DNA from: Prorocentrum cordatum
Taxonomy: Eukaryota > Sar > Dinophyceae > Prorocentrales > Prorocentraceae
Reading direction: 5' to 3'
Assembly (NCBI GenBank): GCA_963575745.1
Contig: CAUYUJ010021063.1
Coordinates: 1-64,000, forward strand
Length of the DNA: 64,000 nt
Shown here: positions 23,716-37,420 of the stretch, piece after piece
How the letters are laid out: the number at the start of each line of letters is the position of its first letter
Position numbering within the stretch: the stretch's first letter is position 1
Made by a program: the position numbers and the translations under genes
Notes under the pieces: generated by a model
What the model saw: the letters and a program-made list of their open reading frames with translations, nothing else
Databases searched by the model: none
Told to the model about the DNA's origin: nothing

Positions 23716-23873
23716 GAGCCCCAGGACACACAAATAATTACACACAAATAAAATGATTCCCCTATATTTTCCCATAGTTTTAGGGTTTTCGTCTTCCCCC
23801 CCACTTCCCATATTTCCCCACATTTTCTGGCAAATCGAGGATGAATAGTGTCTGTGTGTTTTTTCCCTCCTGA
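23715..23873 (+). mobile_element. 160-bp dispersed element, copy 3 (possible intron)
   Basis: Same family as 1245 and 12240, with AAAGGAGCCCCAGGACACAC at the left and TGTGTCTGTGTG, a T run and CCTGAG at the right. It interrupts the coding-like frame of 23296 between AAAG and G, with AG|G at the right side. Confidence 0.7.
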
Positions 23874-24074
23874 GGTCTGCGCGTCCACGTTGGAGTTGGA
23901 GGCCACTGTTCTTGTCTTTGTTCCGCAGCGTTCCAGCCCTCGACGTCGACCCGACGTGGGGCGCCGAGCGCCAAACCTTGGGCGCCAGAGACCTCCCATG
24001 GAGCACCGCTCACACGGCCGGCAGGCGAAACGGCCGAGGGGAGCGGGGAAGCACCAAGCCTTAAGTGCCTACCT

Positions 24075-24226
24075 ACCAGACCACCCCAACCCAACCCGAA
24101 GACCCGAATTTCGGGTTGGGGGGGGTATGGGTTCCATACGTGTTTTTCGATGGTCCCGGACCCCCCCCCCCCCACTAGAAATCGAGGGTAAATCTGACCC
24201 TTCGGGTTGGGTTGGGGTGGTTTGGT
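24075..24226 (+). mobile_element. Inverted-repeat element, family C copy 1
   Basis: The ends ACCAGACCACCCCAACCCAA and the complementary TTGGGTTGGGGTGGTTTGGT enclose a C/G-run-rich centre with TTTTTCGATGGTCCC. A second copy is at 47591-47753. No coding potential. Confidence 0.8.
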
Positions 24227-24677
24227 GGGTGGTGATTAAGGGAAGGTACCCCTGCACAGAAAGGAAGCAATGTTCCTGTCAGGGCGGCGCTCCCGTGAGA
24301 GGGCGCGGAGACTGTGTCGACCGCCGATGCCCACACTTGCGGACGCGTTGGCCGCTACTGGTGGGGCAAGTTCACCTGCTATTCAGCCATATTGTTGATC
24401 GACTTCGCTGCTTTGCGGCTCGAGTACGCTGTCGGTGATTCAACACGATCGAACGAAACAGCCATACGCAAAACGCGCGTGGGCAAGAAAATTGGCGAGC
24501 GTGCGAGCAACGCCGAACGCGTCAGCTGGCAACCAGGGGGCGCTCAAAGCGCGACAAGACAGCGACGACGCGCCAAATGCGCGCCGGGAAAACAAGCGGA
24601 GGAGGAAGGTGACGACGATGCACAATATTCAGAGCGCGGGCATATTCATCAGCTGCTCACTGTTACACGTCGTTAAT

Positions 24678-24828
24678 TTCTAATCATGCTCATTCCTAAT
24701 TGTGCTCGTTTCTATTTGTTCCTGGCCCCCTAGCGGCCAAGAAGAGGCCCAGGATAGAAGAATTAGAAATGAAAGGATCCAGGCCCCAAAAAAAATCAAT
24801 GAACTTCCGAAGAATTAGACATGAACAA
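24678..24828 (+). mobile_element. ~150-bp dispersed repeat, family D copy 2
   Basis: Second copy of the repeat at 14965-15115, in the same orientation, with CTAATCATGCTCATTCCTAA at the left and GAAGAATTAGACATGAACA at the right. Confidence 0.7.
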
Positions 24829-25830
24829 TGTAGTTCTGAACAGGTTGGTCTCTCCCAAGGCACGCGGCGCAGCCCCAAGGGCCCGGGTTTGGCTGGGGGG
24901 GTCTGCAGGCATGTCGAGCATCACAGAGCTCTCAGGAAGCCGGCGGCCTCACGCCGTGCCCGAGTCGAGACGACGGCGCGGTATCCGATGGGCAACAAAA
25001 GTATCCCTGACCAGTTGGGGGGAGGCCTAAGTCAGGAGGGCCCGAACAGTAGGGAGCGGGGGTTCTTTCTGCGAGCGTATCGGACCAAACCGCTCGGAAG
25101 TCTCATCCCTGATGCGAAGACGTCTATCTCCGTGAGGCCACGCATTCATCGTGTTATCAGGGTCAGAGGCTCGTTTGCTCCCGATGATGATCTATCACTG
25201 TTAGGCACGCCTCAGTGCAAACTTCACTGCACATGTGTAGGGTGTAGGTGCTTCAGATGAGCAGTCCGCGGCCTCTTTGGAAAGAGCTTTGACTGGGTGG
25301 ACTCATCCTCGTGCGAATCATGTTCGCTCGGTTGGAGGGCCGCCTCTGCCTTCCAGTTCTTGCGCGTCTCAGCCCTCTCCATCGGGTTCGCGGCGGGCGC
25401 GCTTCTCGGAGGGACAGGCATTTGCGTTTTAGTTCTGAGCCCAATTCAGATGATAGATTCCGCTTCTTTGCGTCGTGCATCCGCTCAGTTGCTCGTGCTG
25501 GGGAAAAAATTAACGAGGTACAGGGCGAATTCTGCTTCGGTTCAGTCGATGCTTCGGTCACCGCTCTGGGACGTATACCGAAAGCTCCAGCGCCGTCAGG
25601 TTCTTCCAGGTCCTGGTGATATTTCTGGAAGGGGCAACCCATGGATGTTGATGAAATTTGTGGGCCAGCGGCACCCCGGCAACAAGTGGAGCCCACCGAA
25701 CGTCGACCTGGTGCTTCGCAGCAGCTTGAAGCGTCGTTGTGCTGACGTTTTGCATATGTTCCACAACTAGTGTCGTACCCTCCCACATGTATGCGACAAA
25801 GCACGTGCGCAGCAAACTATCGCATGTGCA

Positions 25831-27648
25831 CTACTGGAGCTGCACCATGCAATGCCGACCGCCTTTGAGCTTCGAGTTCCATGCGTGGTCTTTGAGCCTG
25901 TTATTGGGCAATGGGTCCGTACGGTCTTCAAGAAGATGCATGCCAACCCGCATATTGAGCATTGGTGTCGCATTGCCGCCAGAGCGCCGGCAGAGCTGCC
26001 GGCGCCGAGCCCGGCTCTCACCTAGAAGCGCCTTCTTCTTGACGCTCCCATGAAAAAATACTTGGTTTTCAAGAAAAACATGTTGGAGCAGGTGCTAGAC
26101 CAGGATTGCGAATGTTACGGCAGTGGGCATGACATGTTCCAGGTACCTGTGAATGCGAAAGGCCGAGTGCAAATGTCGGCGGACGAGCTTGTTGTCTCCC
26201 AGCTCTCTGAATGCAGGCGTTGGCTTGGGCAATCACACTTCTCCCAACTCTGCATGCGTTCGTTGTCATCCGCTACTCTTAGTGTTTCCGTGGAAGCTGC
26301 CGCGCCGCATCGTCATGCTTGCCTGGTGCATGAGGGTTGTGATGCTGCTCGTGGCGTCGCCAGCAGGAAGCCCAGGATGTCTCACACCATGGACGACAAG
26401 GACGCAGGTACAGTGTGGGGATCTCCTGTTGAAGGAATGGCGCTCCGAGCGTTTGGCCGATTTCGTGCCTCGGACGGGCGGCGGGCTGCCACAGCCCTGC
26501 AGCCGAGCAGCCTCGTCAAAACGTGCCCCGTGATGGCTTGTGTACCATATGTGTACAGCACCGTCAAGGCAAAACGCTGGGGCCAGGATGCCAACGGTTG
26601 CACTTACAAGCGCTGTTCTGAAGCAGGGCATTCGTGCTTCAGGAGCATCGCCAGCTTCTTTCGCCTCCCATGCCGTTCTAGCCTTCGCCGAGCCGCATGC
26701 GCAGTACAAATCGTGATCTTGAAGGTTTGGCACGGCGGGGCTGAGCTGTGGAATCTAACCACGGCGTTTAATGAGGTCCGGAATGAGGGTGGCGAGCTTC
26801 TTGGCCCCTTCCCAGAGTCGTCACCTCGCTGCGCGATGTGTGGTACGTGCATCGGGCAGACTGGTGTTGCCGTTGCTGAAGCAGCGCAGGCATTCGAGAT
26901 GGTCTCCCAGGGCTCTGTACGAGGCTCGATAGAAGCTTTGTTTGACGATGCGCACGGCGTTGGCCTTCCTGACACTTGTGCATGTGTTTCGCGAAGCCCG
27001 CTTGAAAGGCGGCTTCGGCGGGTCCATCGGTGTAGTGCACGAGGTCAAGGACGTGTTCACCTTCCGCACTCCGTATCGTTGTTGTGACATCGTCTTGCAG
27101 ATGGCATGCTACCGATTTGGGCCACTGGTAGTCACGCAGCTCTCTGGCATCCCGATTGGCGGGCCGATGGGTCGTATACTCTTGAGCGTCGTCTGCTGCC
27201 ACGGAGTTCGTGTTCGATCAGCGCGTCTGGAGACGCATGTGTGTGAGGTGTAGCTGCTGCTCGAAAGCGTTGCATTGTCATTAAACATTATGTCGACGAC
27301 TACTGTTTCTTTTCGAACTGATTTTGTGACTCAGGCCTGGTGCAAAGTACGACTTGCATCTAGGGCGACGCTCTGCGACTCCAACCAGAACCTCACAGGA
27401 GAGATGGGATCCATGCTGTCACATTCAAGTATGTGGGTGGATTGGCCACCTAGAGTTTCGCCAACATCATGCTCAGCCATCACAGCCCGAATGAGCAGTC
27501 TGTTCTGACAGGGAATGGAACCTTCGGGGCGGAACGACGCTTGCAGCCGCACGTGGAGCACGCAACGCAAGAACACTTCCGGCGGTGGGCCCGTGACCTG
27601 GCTGCGCGGCGAGCACGGTGGAAGCAGATAAGGGCTTCGACCCAAAGA
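25831..27648 (+). pseudogene. Broken reverse-transcriptase retroelement
   Basis: Coding-like pieces in shifting frames add up to a reverse-transcriptase palm. At 26878 is EAAQAFEMV, where the family's first catalytic block would have Asp (here Glu). At 27146-27163 is GIPIGG in another frame, the usual fingers/palm motif. At 27289-27300, in yet another frame, is YVDD within HYVDDYCFF, the catalytic block, followed by a TGA. Downstream, RRARWKQI-type sequence fits the thumb region. Upstream, 25831-26022 reads as a continuous coding-like piece (LELHHAMPTAFELRVPC...). At least two frameshifts separate the motifs, so it cannot make a working enzyme from one frame. A LINE-type element is the best guess. 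The 5' and 3' limits are not defined. Confidence 0.5.
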
Positions 27649-28167
27649 TCCGGCAGCTGCGATCCTCTCGGGCATCCTGGCGCTCCACCGGGAGGCTGCG
27701 ACGGCTCCCCTGGGAAGCAGCCTCGGCGCATGCAGCGGCGCACGGGCTCGGGCCGTGGTGCAGCTCCCTTGTTGCTCCGGCTGGGTGTCCGCACGTCGAC
27801 GCCGCCGTGCGCGCAGATGGCACGTCCCGCGCACCACCCGCGCGGCAGGTCCGGCGCGAGGGCCCGGCGCCATCGCCAGGCCCAGCTCCGTGGCTTGGCT
27901 CCGAGCGAGTTCGTCCATGCGTACCTTGGCGCTTGCCGTGCCGAGCAATGTTTGAGGGCAGAGTGTGCGCTGCATGCGTTCTTGTATGGATTCAGCCCTC
28001 CGCCCTTCAGACTTGAAAGGTGTCTGTTATGAGGCACTTGCGGGGCGGGGCTTCCAGCTGCAGAGTCTGCAGACAGTATCGCCCTCGTCCTGCCCTATCC
28101 TCTTTGCCTCTCCTTCGTCTGTTCTTCCTCGCAGCACTGCTCAAGTCCGTCTCCCCGGAAGGAGCCA

Positions 28168-28312
28168 CACTGGCCAGGCAGGAGGCACTTATGTTCGGTG
28201 GTGGGCCTCAGGCGGAAAAAGCGCACAGGCGACCTTTATCGGTGATCCGTCCAGCATCTTGCGATTGCTCTAATTTGCAATGCATTCCATACCCATCGAG
28301 AGGGGGAGGGGG
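28168..28312 (+). repeat. ~145-bp dispersed repeat, family F copy 2
   Basis: Second copy of the repeat at 22243, same orientation. It ends in a GGGGGAGGG tract. Confidence 0.7.
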
Positions 28313-28664
28313 GGGCACGGGGGGAGAGGGCGGCGGGGGAGGACGAGGAGGACGAACAGGAGCAGGAGCTGGAGCCAGGAACCGGGCGCCAGGGGGCGGA
28401 GCTTCGCATCACCGCTCGTGCCCAAGCGGCTCAATATGGCCAGAACGAGAGCGGCTCGGCGCAGCAAGCGCGTGCCTGTCGGGGCGCCCGCATCCTCCCG
28501 CATCCTCCGACCCTCCCCCCCTCTCCTCCCTCTTCGAAAGGTATGCCCCCTTTGTCGCCCCCCCTCATCACCACGACTCCCTCCCTCCGCCCCTCTCAGC
28601 CTCCCACACTCCCTTCTGCCACACTATCCTCCTCCGGCTCCATGTCCTTCTCCTCCCCCACTCC

Positions 28665-28716
28665 CTCCTCCTCCTCCTCCTCATCATCATCATCATCAGC
28701 ATCATCATCACCATCG

Positions 28717-28800
<84 letters not shown>

Positions 28801-28995
28801 CATCATCCTCCTCATCCTCGGTCCTCTTCCTTATCCTCATTCACTTCCCTCTCCTCCTCCACCTCGTCCTCCTTTTCCTCCTCCTCCTCCTCCTGCTGCT
28901 GCTGCTGCTGCTCCTTCTCCCACTCCTCCTCCTCCTCCTCCTCCTCCTCCTCCTCCTCATCATCATCAGCATCATCATCACCACCACCATGATCC
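28665..28995. repeat. CTC and CAT triplet arrays
   Basis: A CTC block, a pure (CAT)n block at about 28680-28805, and a second CTC block at 28870-28960 with (CTG)n inside. Confidence 0.9.
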
Positions 28996-29254
28996 GCCGC
29001 CTCCTCCTCCTGTTCCTCTTTCCTCTTCCTCATCCATCATCCCGTTCCGTCCTCCACATCCTCCAAGCCCCTCCCTCATCCTCCTCTCCCTTCCTCCGCG
29101 TCCGCTCCACTCCCCCCTCAATCCCTCCTTCCCTCCCCCCCTTCATCAAAGGATTCTCCTCCAAAGATTTGTCCTCATTCTCCTCCTCCTCCAACTCTTC
29201 CTCCTCCTCCTGATTAAAAGCGTGTCAAAAAAAAGCATCAGCAGCACCATCCCC

Positions 29255-29289
29255 ATCATGCTCACCATCACCATCACCATCACCATCAC

Positions 29290-29369
<80 letters not shown>

Positions 29370-29377
29370 GTATCATT

Positions 29378-29408
<31 letters not shown>

Positions 29409-29616
29409 GCAGCAGCATCATCATCATCATCAGCATCAGCATCATCATAGCCATCAGCGGCACCGACGTCAGCATCAACATCATCATGAGCACCATCACC
29501 ATCCTCATCATCAGCATCATCAGCAGCAGTATCAGCATCATCATCATCATCAGCATCATCATCATCAGCACCATCATCATCAGCATCATCGTCGTCAGCA
29601 TCATTATAAGCAACAG

Positions 29617-29651
<35 letters not shown>

Positions 29652-29684
29652 CTACCATCATCATCACCGTCACCATCAACATCA

Positions 29685-29715
<31 letters not shown>

Positions 29716-30148
29716 CATCATCATCATCATCATCATTATCATCCACCTCATCATCATCATCATCAGCATCATCATCATCATCATCATCATCATCATTACC
29801 ACCACCACCATCATCATCATCAAAATCAGCATCATCATCAACATCCTCATCTTCATCCGCATTCGCATTCACATCAGCATCCGCATCATCATCAGCAGTT
29901 TCAACATTATCAACATCATCTGCAGCAGCAGCAGCAGCAAGCAGCATCGTCATGAGCCTTCCCATAACCAGCATCACCACCACCATCATCATCCGCATCA
30001 GCCTCAGCATCAGCATCATCAGCAGCAGCATCACCATCACCATCACTGTCACCAGTCACCACTATCATCATTATCATCGTCAGCATCACCACCATAATCA
30101 TAATCATCAGCATCATCATCATCGTCGTCGTCATCGGCATCGTCATCG

Positions 30149-30179
<31 letters not shown>

Positions 30180-30914
30180 GATCATCATCATCATCATCAT
30201 TATCATCATAAGCAGAATCAGCATCACCACCATCATCACCGTCACCATCACCATCACCAGCAGCATCATCATCATCATCATCAGCCTCATCAGCATCACC
30301 ACCACCATCAGCATCATCATAATCAGCATCATCCTCATCTTCACCCGCATTCGCATTCGCATCAGCATCCGCATCATCATCAGCAGCTTCATCATTATCA
30401 ACATCATCTACAGCAACAGCAAGCAGCATCATCATGAGCTGTCCGACCATCATCATCACCACCACCATTATCATCATCATCAGCAGCATCAGCATCAGCA
30501 TCATCAGCCTCATCATCACCATCACAATCACCATCACTGTTCATCAGCATCATCAGCATCATCATCAGCATCATCCACATCATCATCGTCGTCCTCGTCG
30601 CCGCCGTCGTCATCATCATTCTCACCACCAGCACCAGCATCGCCAACACCAGTATCGTGGTCGGGATCGTCATCATCGTCAGTATCGTAATCAGAATCGT
30701 CATCATCAGCATCATCACCACCACCACCACCATCATAGGATGCTGTATCACCCACAGTAATCCCAACATCAGCATCAGCATCAGCATCATCAGCAGCAGC
30801 GTCATTATCAGCATCATCCGCATCGTCGTCGTCGACGTAGTCGTCGTCATCGTCGTCGTCATCGGCATCGTCATCAGCAGCATCATCATCAGCAACAGCA
30901 TCATCATCATCACC

Positions 30915-30945
<31 letters not shown>

Positions 30946-30960
30946 GCATCACCATCATCA
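29255..30960. repeat. Long interrupted (CAT)n array with an internal duplication
   Basis: About 1.7 kb of CAT with CAG and CAC variants. A complex block (CATCCTCATCTTCA, GCATTCGCATTC, AGCAGCAAGCAGCATC) at about 29826-29945 recurs at 30321-30430, so a ~490-bp segment was duplicated inside the array. Confidence 0.9.
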
Positions 30961-31325
30961 TCTGTGAACGGCAGCTTTACCCGACACGTTAAACTGCGCA
31001 ACCGTCGGGCGGACGAAGGGCAGCTCCTTGACCACGCTGGTGCTGTCAGCTCCAAGGCTCGAACAAACATCCCGCCCACCAACCCACTTGCCATCGCTCG
31101 GACGTCCATTCCCCGTGCATGTTTCGACATCGTGCGTGTTTCTTTGGCTCGGTAATCCAGGATGCTCCCCGATGGTCCCTGCCGATGGAAACTGCACACG
31201 TCTGAGCGATGCCAAGACCCACCCACCCCAACATGCTTGCAAATTTCAGCTGGCGGAACGACGCGGGGACCCTTCCTATGCAGATTCATGACCTGCATGG
31301 GCAAGCGATGGTGGTGACGACGACA

Positions 31326-33196
31326 TCGGCGGCGTGATGATGATGATGATGATGATGATCTTGATGGCGGCCTTGATGGCGATGATGCTACGATGATGGT
31401 GATGACACTGATGAGGATGGTGATGAGGATGGTGATGATGATGATGATAATGGTAGTGATGGTGATGATGACGATGATGGTGCTGGTGATGGTAATGGTG
31501 ATGATGATGATGATGGTGATGATGACAGTGGTGGCAATGATGCTAGTGATGGTAATGGGAATAGTAATGGTAATGGGAATGGTAATGGTAATGGGGATGG
31601 TAATGGTAATGCGAATTGTAATGGTAATGGTACTGTCAATGGTAGTGGTAATGGTAATGGTAATGGTAATGGTAATGGTAATGGTAATGGTAATGGTAAT
31701 GGTAATGGTAGTGATAATGGTAATGGTATTGGTAATGGTAATGGTAATGGGAATGGGAATGGGAATGGGAATGGGAATGGTAATGGTTTTGGTGATGGCA
31801 ATGGTAATGCGAATGGGAATGGTTTTGGTAATGGTAATGGTAATGGTAATGGTAGTGGTAATGGTAATGGTAATGGTAATGGTAATGGTAATGGTAATGG
31901 TAATGGTAACGGTAATGGTAATGGTAATGGTAATGATCACGGTAACGGTAACGGTAACGGTAATGGTAATGGTAATGGCAATGGTCATGGTCATGGTCAT
32001 GGTCATGGTCATGGTCATGGTCATGGTAATGGTAATGGTAATGGTAATGGTATTGGTATTGGTATTGGTAATGGTAATGGTAATGGTAATGGTAATAGTA
32101 ATGGTAATGGTAATGGTAATGGTAATGGTAATGGTAATGGTAATGGTAATGGTAATGGTAATGGTAATGGTAATGGTAATGGTAATGGTAATGGTAATGG
32201 TAATGGTAATGGTAATGGTAATGGTAATGGTAAATGGTAATGGTAATGGTAATGGTAATGGTAATGGTAATGGTAATGGTAATGGTAATGGTAATGGTAA
32301 TGGTAATGGTAATGGTAATGGTAATGGTAATGGTAATGGTAATGGTAATGGTAATGGTAATGGTAATGGTAATGGTAATGGTAATGGTAATGGTAATGGT
32401 AATGGTAATGGTAATGGTAATGGTAATGGTAATGGTAATGGTAATGGTAATGGGTAATGGTAATGGTAATGGTAATGGTAATGGTAATGGTAATGGTAAT
32501 GGTAATGGTAATGGTAATGGTAATGGTAATGGTAATGGTAATGGTAATGGTAATGGTAATGGTAATGGTAATGGTAATGGTAATGGTAATGGTAATGGTA
32601 ATGGTAATGGTAATGGTAATGGTAATGGTAATGGTAATGGTAATGGTAATGGTAATGGTAATGGTAATGGTAATGGTAATGGTAATGGTAATGGTAATGG
32701 TAATGGTAATGGTAATGGTAATGGTAATGGTAATGGTAATGGTAATGGTAATGGTAATGGTAATGGTAATGGTAATGGTAATGGTAATGGTAATGGTAAT
32801 GGTAATGGTAATGGTAATGGTAATGGTAATGGTAATGGTAATGGTAATGGTAATGGTAATGGTAATGGTAATGGTAATGGTAATGGTAATGGTAATGGTA
32901 ATGGTAATGGTAATGGTAATGGTAATGGTAATGGTAATGGTAATGGTAATGGTAATGGTAATGGTAATGGTAATGGTAATGGTAATGGTAATGGTAATGG
33001 TAATGGTAATGGTAATGGTAATGGTAATGGTAATGGTAATGGTAATGGTAATGGTAATGGTAATGGTAATGGTAATGGTAATGGTAATGGTAATGGTAAT
33101 GGTAATGGTAATGGTAATGGGTAATGATGGTAATGATGGTAATGTAGATGGTGATGGTGATGGCGATGATGATGTTGATAATGGTGATGATAGTGC

Positions 33197-33227
<31 letters not shown>

Positions 33228-33270
33228 AATGATGGTGATGAAGACGGAGACGACGACGATGGTGCTGATT
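31326..33270. repeat. (GGTAAT)n hexamer array with GATGAT edges
   Basis: GATGAT triplets at both edges enclose a hexamer array from about 31554 to 33120. From 32454 to 33120 it is essentially pure (about 111 copies). Single-base insertions near 32233, 32453 and 33121 shift its phase. Met-Val and Asn-Gly frames are artefacts. Confidence 0.95.
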
Positions 33271-33289
33271 AGGAAGATGATCCTCTAAG

Positions 33290-33560
33290 GACCGACATCA
33301 GGATCCTCTCAGGAGCCTCCTAGGAGCCTCCCATAGCCTCTCAGGAGCCTCTTAGGAGCCTCTCAGGAGCCACTCAGGAGCCTCTCGGACCCTCCTAGTT
33401 CCTAGTGGCCACTCAAGAGCCATTCAGGACCCTCTCAAGAGCCTCTCGTGAGCCTGTCAGGCTCATCTCCCAGGCGCCTCTCCCCCCCTCAGGACCCTGC
33501 CACGACCCTCTCAGGATCCTTCCCCAAGAGCCTTTCAGGAACCTCTCAGCATCATGCCCC
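33290..33560. repeat. CTCAGGAGCCTC-type minisatellite
   Basis: Irregular 12-15-base units around CTCTCAGGAGCCTC. Nothing recognisable follows up to 34460 except a block near 33970-34060 that resembles 37870-37970 (GACCCAGCGC..A..CAAGAAATCC). Confidence 0.7.
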
Positions 33561-34466
33561 TTTAGCACACCACCCCGTAGTCAAAACGACCCGGACACAG
33601 ACCCGGCGGGACCGAAACAAAAAGGGCAAGGGTAACTCGCGAATCGGCTTGGCAGCGTGGGGAAGATTTCAACCTCCGACTCCTGCATCTTGATACGGTG
33701 GGGGCATTGGGCAAGGAACCCTCAGATAAGGAATCCAGGGTCTGGAAGCCAGTGGAAGGCCAATCATAATCGTGGATTGGCCATGGATGTCACCGCCACC
33801 CTCATCAGAGAAGGAACCTCCCAGGGGCTGAGGCCTCCTGGGCACGTTCCTCGACGAACGCCCCCACCGTACTCGAGTGCGTCTGCCTATTCCAGAGGTG
33901 GTAAGAGGAACAAGCAAAGACATAAGGCGGGCTTCTTCGATATGCGCTGAACCATCCCCCCTTGCGCGCGGAGCGCGCCAGGGGCGGCGCCGGAGGCGCG
34001 CCCAGGAGACCCAGCGCCGATACAAGAAATCCTCGCGGACCTCCGGAAGTGCGTGTTTATGCCGTCGATTGTTCCTCCAAATGGTGCGTCTGCAAATTGC
34101 GCAAAGATGGTACACAGTACGTTTCTGCTCCAATCAGCGCTCTGGCATGCACGCTTATGGGGCGTTCGCCTCCAAGGGGGCGCTCGCCGCAGTAAAGAAA
34201 GGGGATCTCCAGAGGGACTAATGCGGAGGAAGGGGGCCGGGGCCGAAGGGTGTGCTGCAGCATCGCCGATGCATCTTGGGCTTGGTCTTGCCCTCCTCCT
34301 CGTCTTCCTCCTCCATCGGCGCCCCCCACCTGCTGACCCGTCTCTTTCCTCCCTGGCCCGCCCCCCTTCCGGCTCGCCCCGCCCACCGCCGCCGCCGACT
34401 CACCGCCGCCGCCGATGCGCCGCCGCCACTACTTCGCCCGCCCGCCCGCCCGCCGCCGATTCGTCA

Positions 34467-34589
34467 CGGACCTCTCCCGGGGTGCGTCCTGACAAAGAGT
34501 TCGAGGCGAACCCAGCGGTGGCGACGAGGGCCTCCCAAAAGGCCCAGAAAGTCGGAAACGTCAGGAGGCGAGGGCAGTGGTATCGGTTC
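34467..34589 (+). mobile_element. Family B element, truncated copy
   Basis: It carries the CGGACCTCTCCCGGGGTGCG core, GCGGTGGCGACGAGGGCC and a right end GTGGTATCGGTTC, but lacks the left inverted repeat. Another fragment lies at 51931-52000. Confidence 0.6.
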
Positions 34590-34789
34590 AATCGGACCTA
34601 GGACAGAAGAACATCCCTCAAGAACATGAGACCGTCCGCCAGCAAAAACGCCCACAGAACATCCCAACGGTGCCCTCCCCATCCAACAAACACGAAGAAC
34701 ATCAGGGCACCCTCCCCGAATCGACCTCGATCTCAGACATTGGTCCGACCGTATGCGCGCCGCCGAACTTGGTTTGCGGGTCCCACCTC

Positions 34790-34960
34790 GGGTCTCCAGC
34801 GGCCATTCGGGACGACCCCGGCACCCCTGGAGCGCTCTCTGTGCGGCGCAGCCGCTCGAACGCATCCCGAGGCGGGAGAAACCGCCGAGCACCGACGAGA
34901 ACGCCCGAAGGCCTCGAAGACCTCGAACCTCGAGCCCGGAAACCTCGCACCTCGGACCCG
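34790..34960 (+). repeat. Dispersed repeat without the 160-bp insert
   Basis: Relative of 12180-12510. Here GGCACCCCTGG runs straight into AGCGCTCTC without the 160-bp element. Confidence 0.6.
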
Positions 34961-34974
34961 AAAGGCTCGCTCGC

Positions 34975-35165
34975 TCCTCCTCCTCCTCCTCCTCCTCCTC
35001 CTCCTCCTCCTCCTCCTCCTCCTCCTCCTCCTCCTCCTCCTCCTCCTCCTCCTCCTCCTCCTCCTCCTCCCCCTCCTCCCCTCCTGCTCCTCCTGCCCTC
35101 CTCCTCCTCCTCCTCCTCCTCCTCCTCCTCCTCCTCCTCCTCCCTCCTCCTCCTCCTCCTCCTCC
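34975..35165. repeat. (CCT)n array
   Basis: About 190 bp of CCT triplets with a few CCC slips. It is followed by GC-rich and GGGA-rich sequence to 35830 without a gene. Confidence 0.9.
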
Positions 35166-35827
35166 GACCGGTCGCCCGATGCGGCCCCGCCGCCGCCGGT
35201 TTGGCGCGCCCCGCCGCCCCGCGCACGGCTCCGCTGCCGCCGCCCGTCGGCGCGGCGGCACCGCGCGGCGGCGCGGCGCGGCCACGCCGGCGGGCTGGCT
35301 CCTCCCCGCGCGCGCGGGGCGCCAGCGGGGGCCAGGAGAGAGAGAGGGTGAGGGAGGAAGGGTTAGGATGGGAAAGGACCGATCGCGAAGCGAGGCGACA
35401 GGACCCGACCACCCGAGCCGAGCCACTGCCCAGGTTGCCCAAGGCTACTTCTACTTCGGGAAGGGAGGAAGGGGGGCGGGAGAGAGGGAGGAAGGGGGAG
35501 GCAGGAGGGGGGTAGGGGAGCGGAAGCGGAGACAGGAGGCGGGAGATAGGAGGGAGGGGGCAGGCAGCAGGGGGGGTGCGGAGGGAGGAGGACACGGGAG
35601 GCGGGAGGGAGGAGGACAGAGGAGGCTGGGGAGTAAGGAGGGAGGAGGAGGGGAGAGACGGAGGGGAGGGAGGGAGGGAGGGAAGGCTTCGGAATTCTGC
35701 CAAGGCTGGATTTTGGGCTGCCGCCTTGGGACGGCGACCCTGCAACTGCCATCAACGAAAGTGTCGCGGGCGCGTGCCCCTTGCAACCGGCACGTGGCAA
35801 CTGTGGGAATCGCTGGGGGCCGATCCT

Positions 35828-37420
<1,593 letters not shown>

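Noticed and set aside
31393-33272. Long Met-Val and Asn-Gly frames
   Set aside because: They follow the GGTAAT hexamer exactly and shift with its phase slips.
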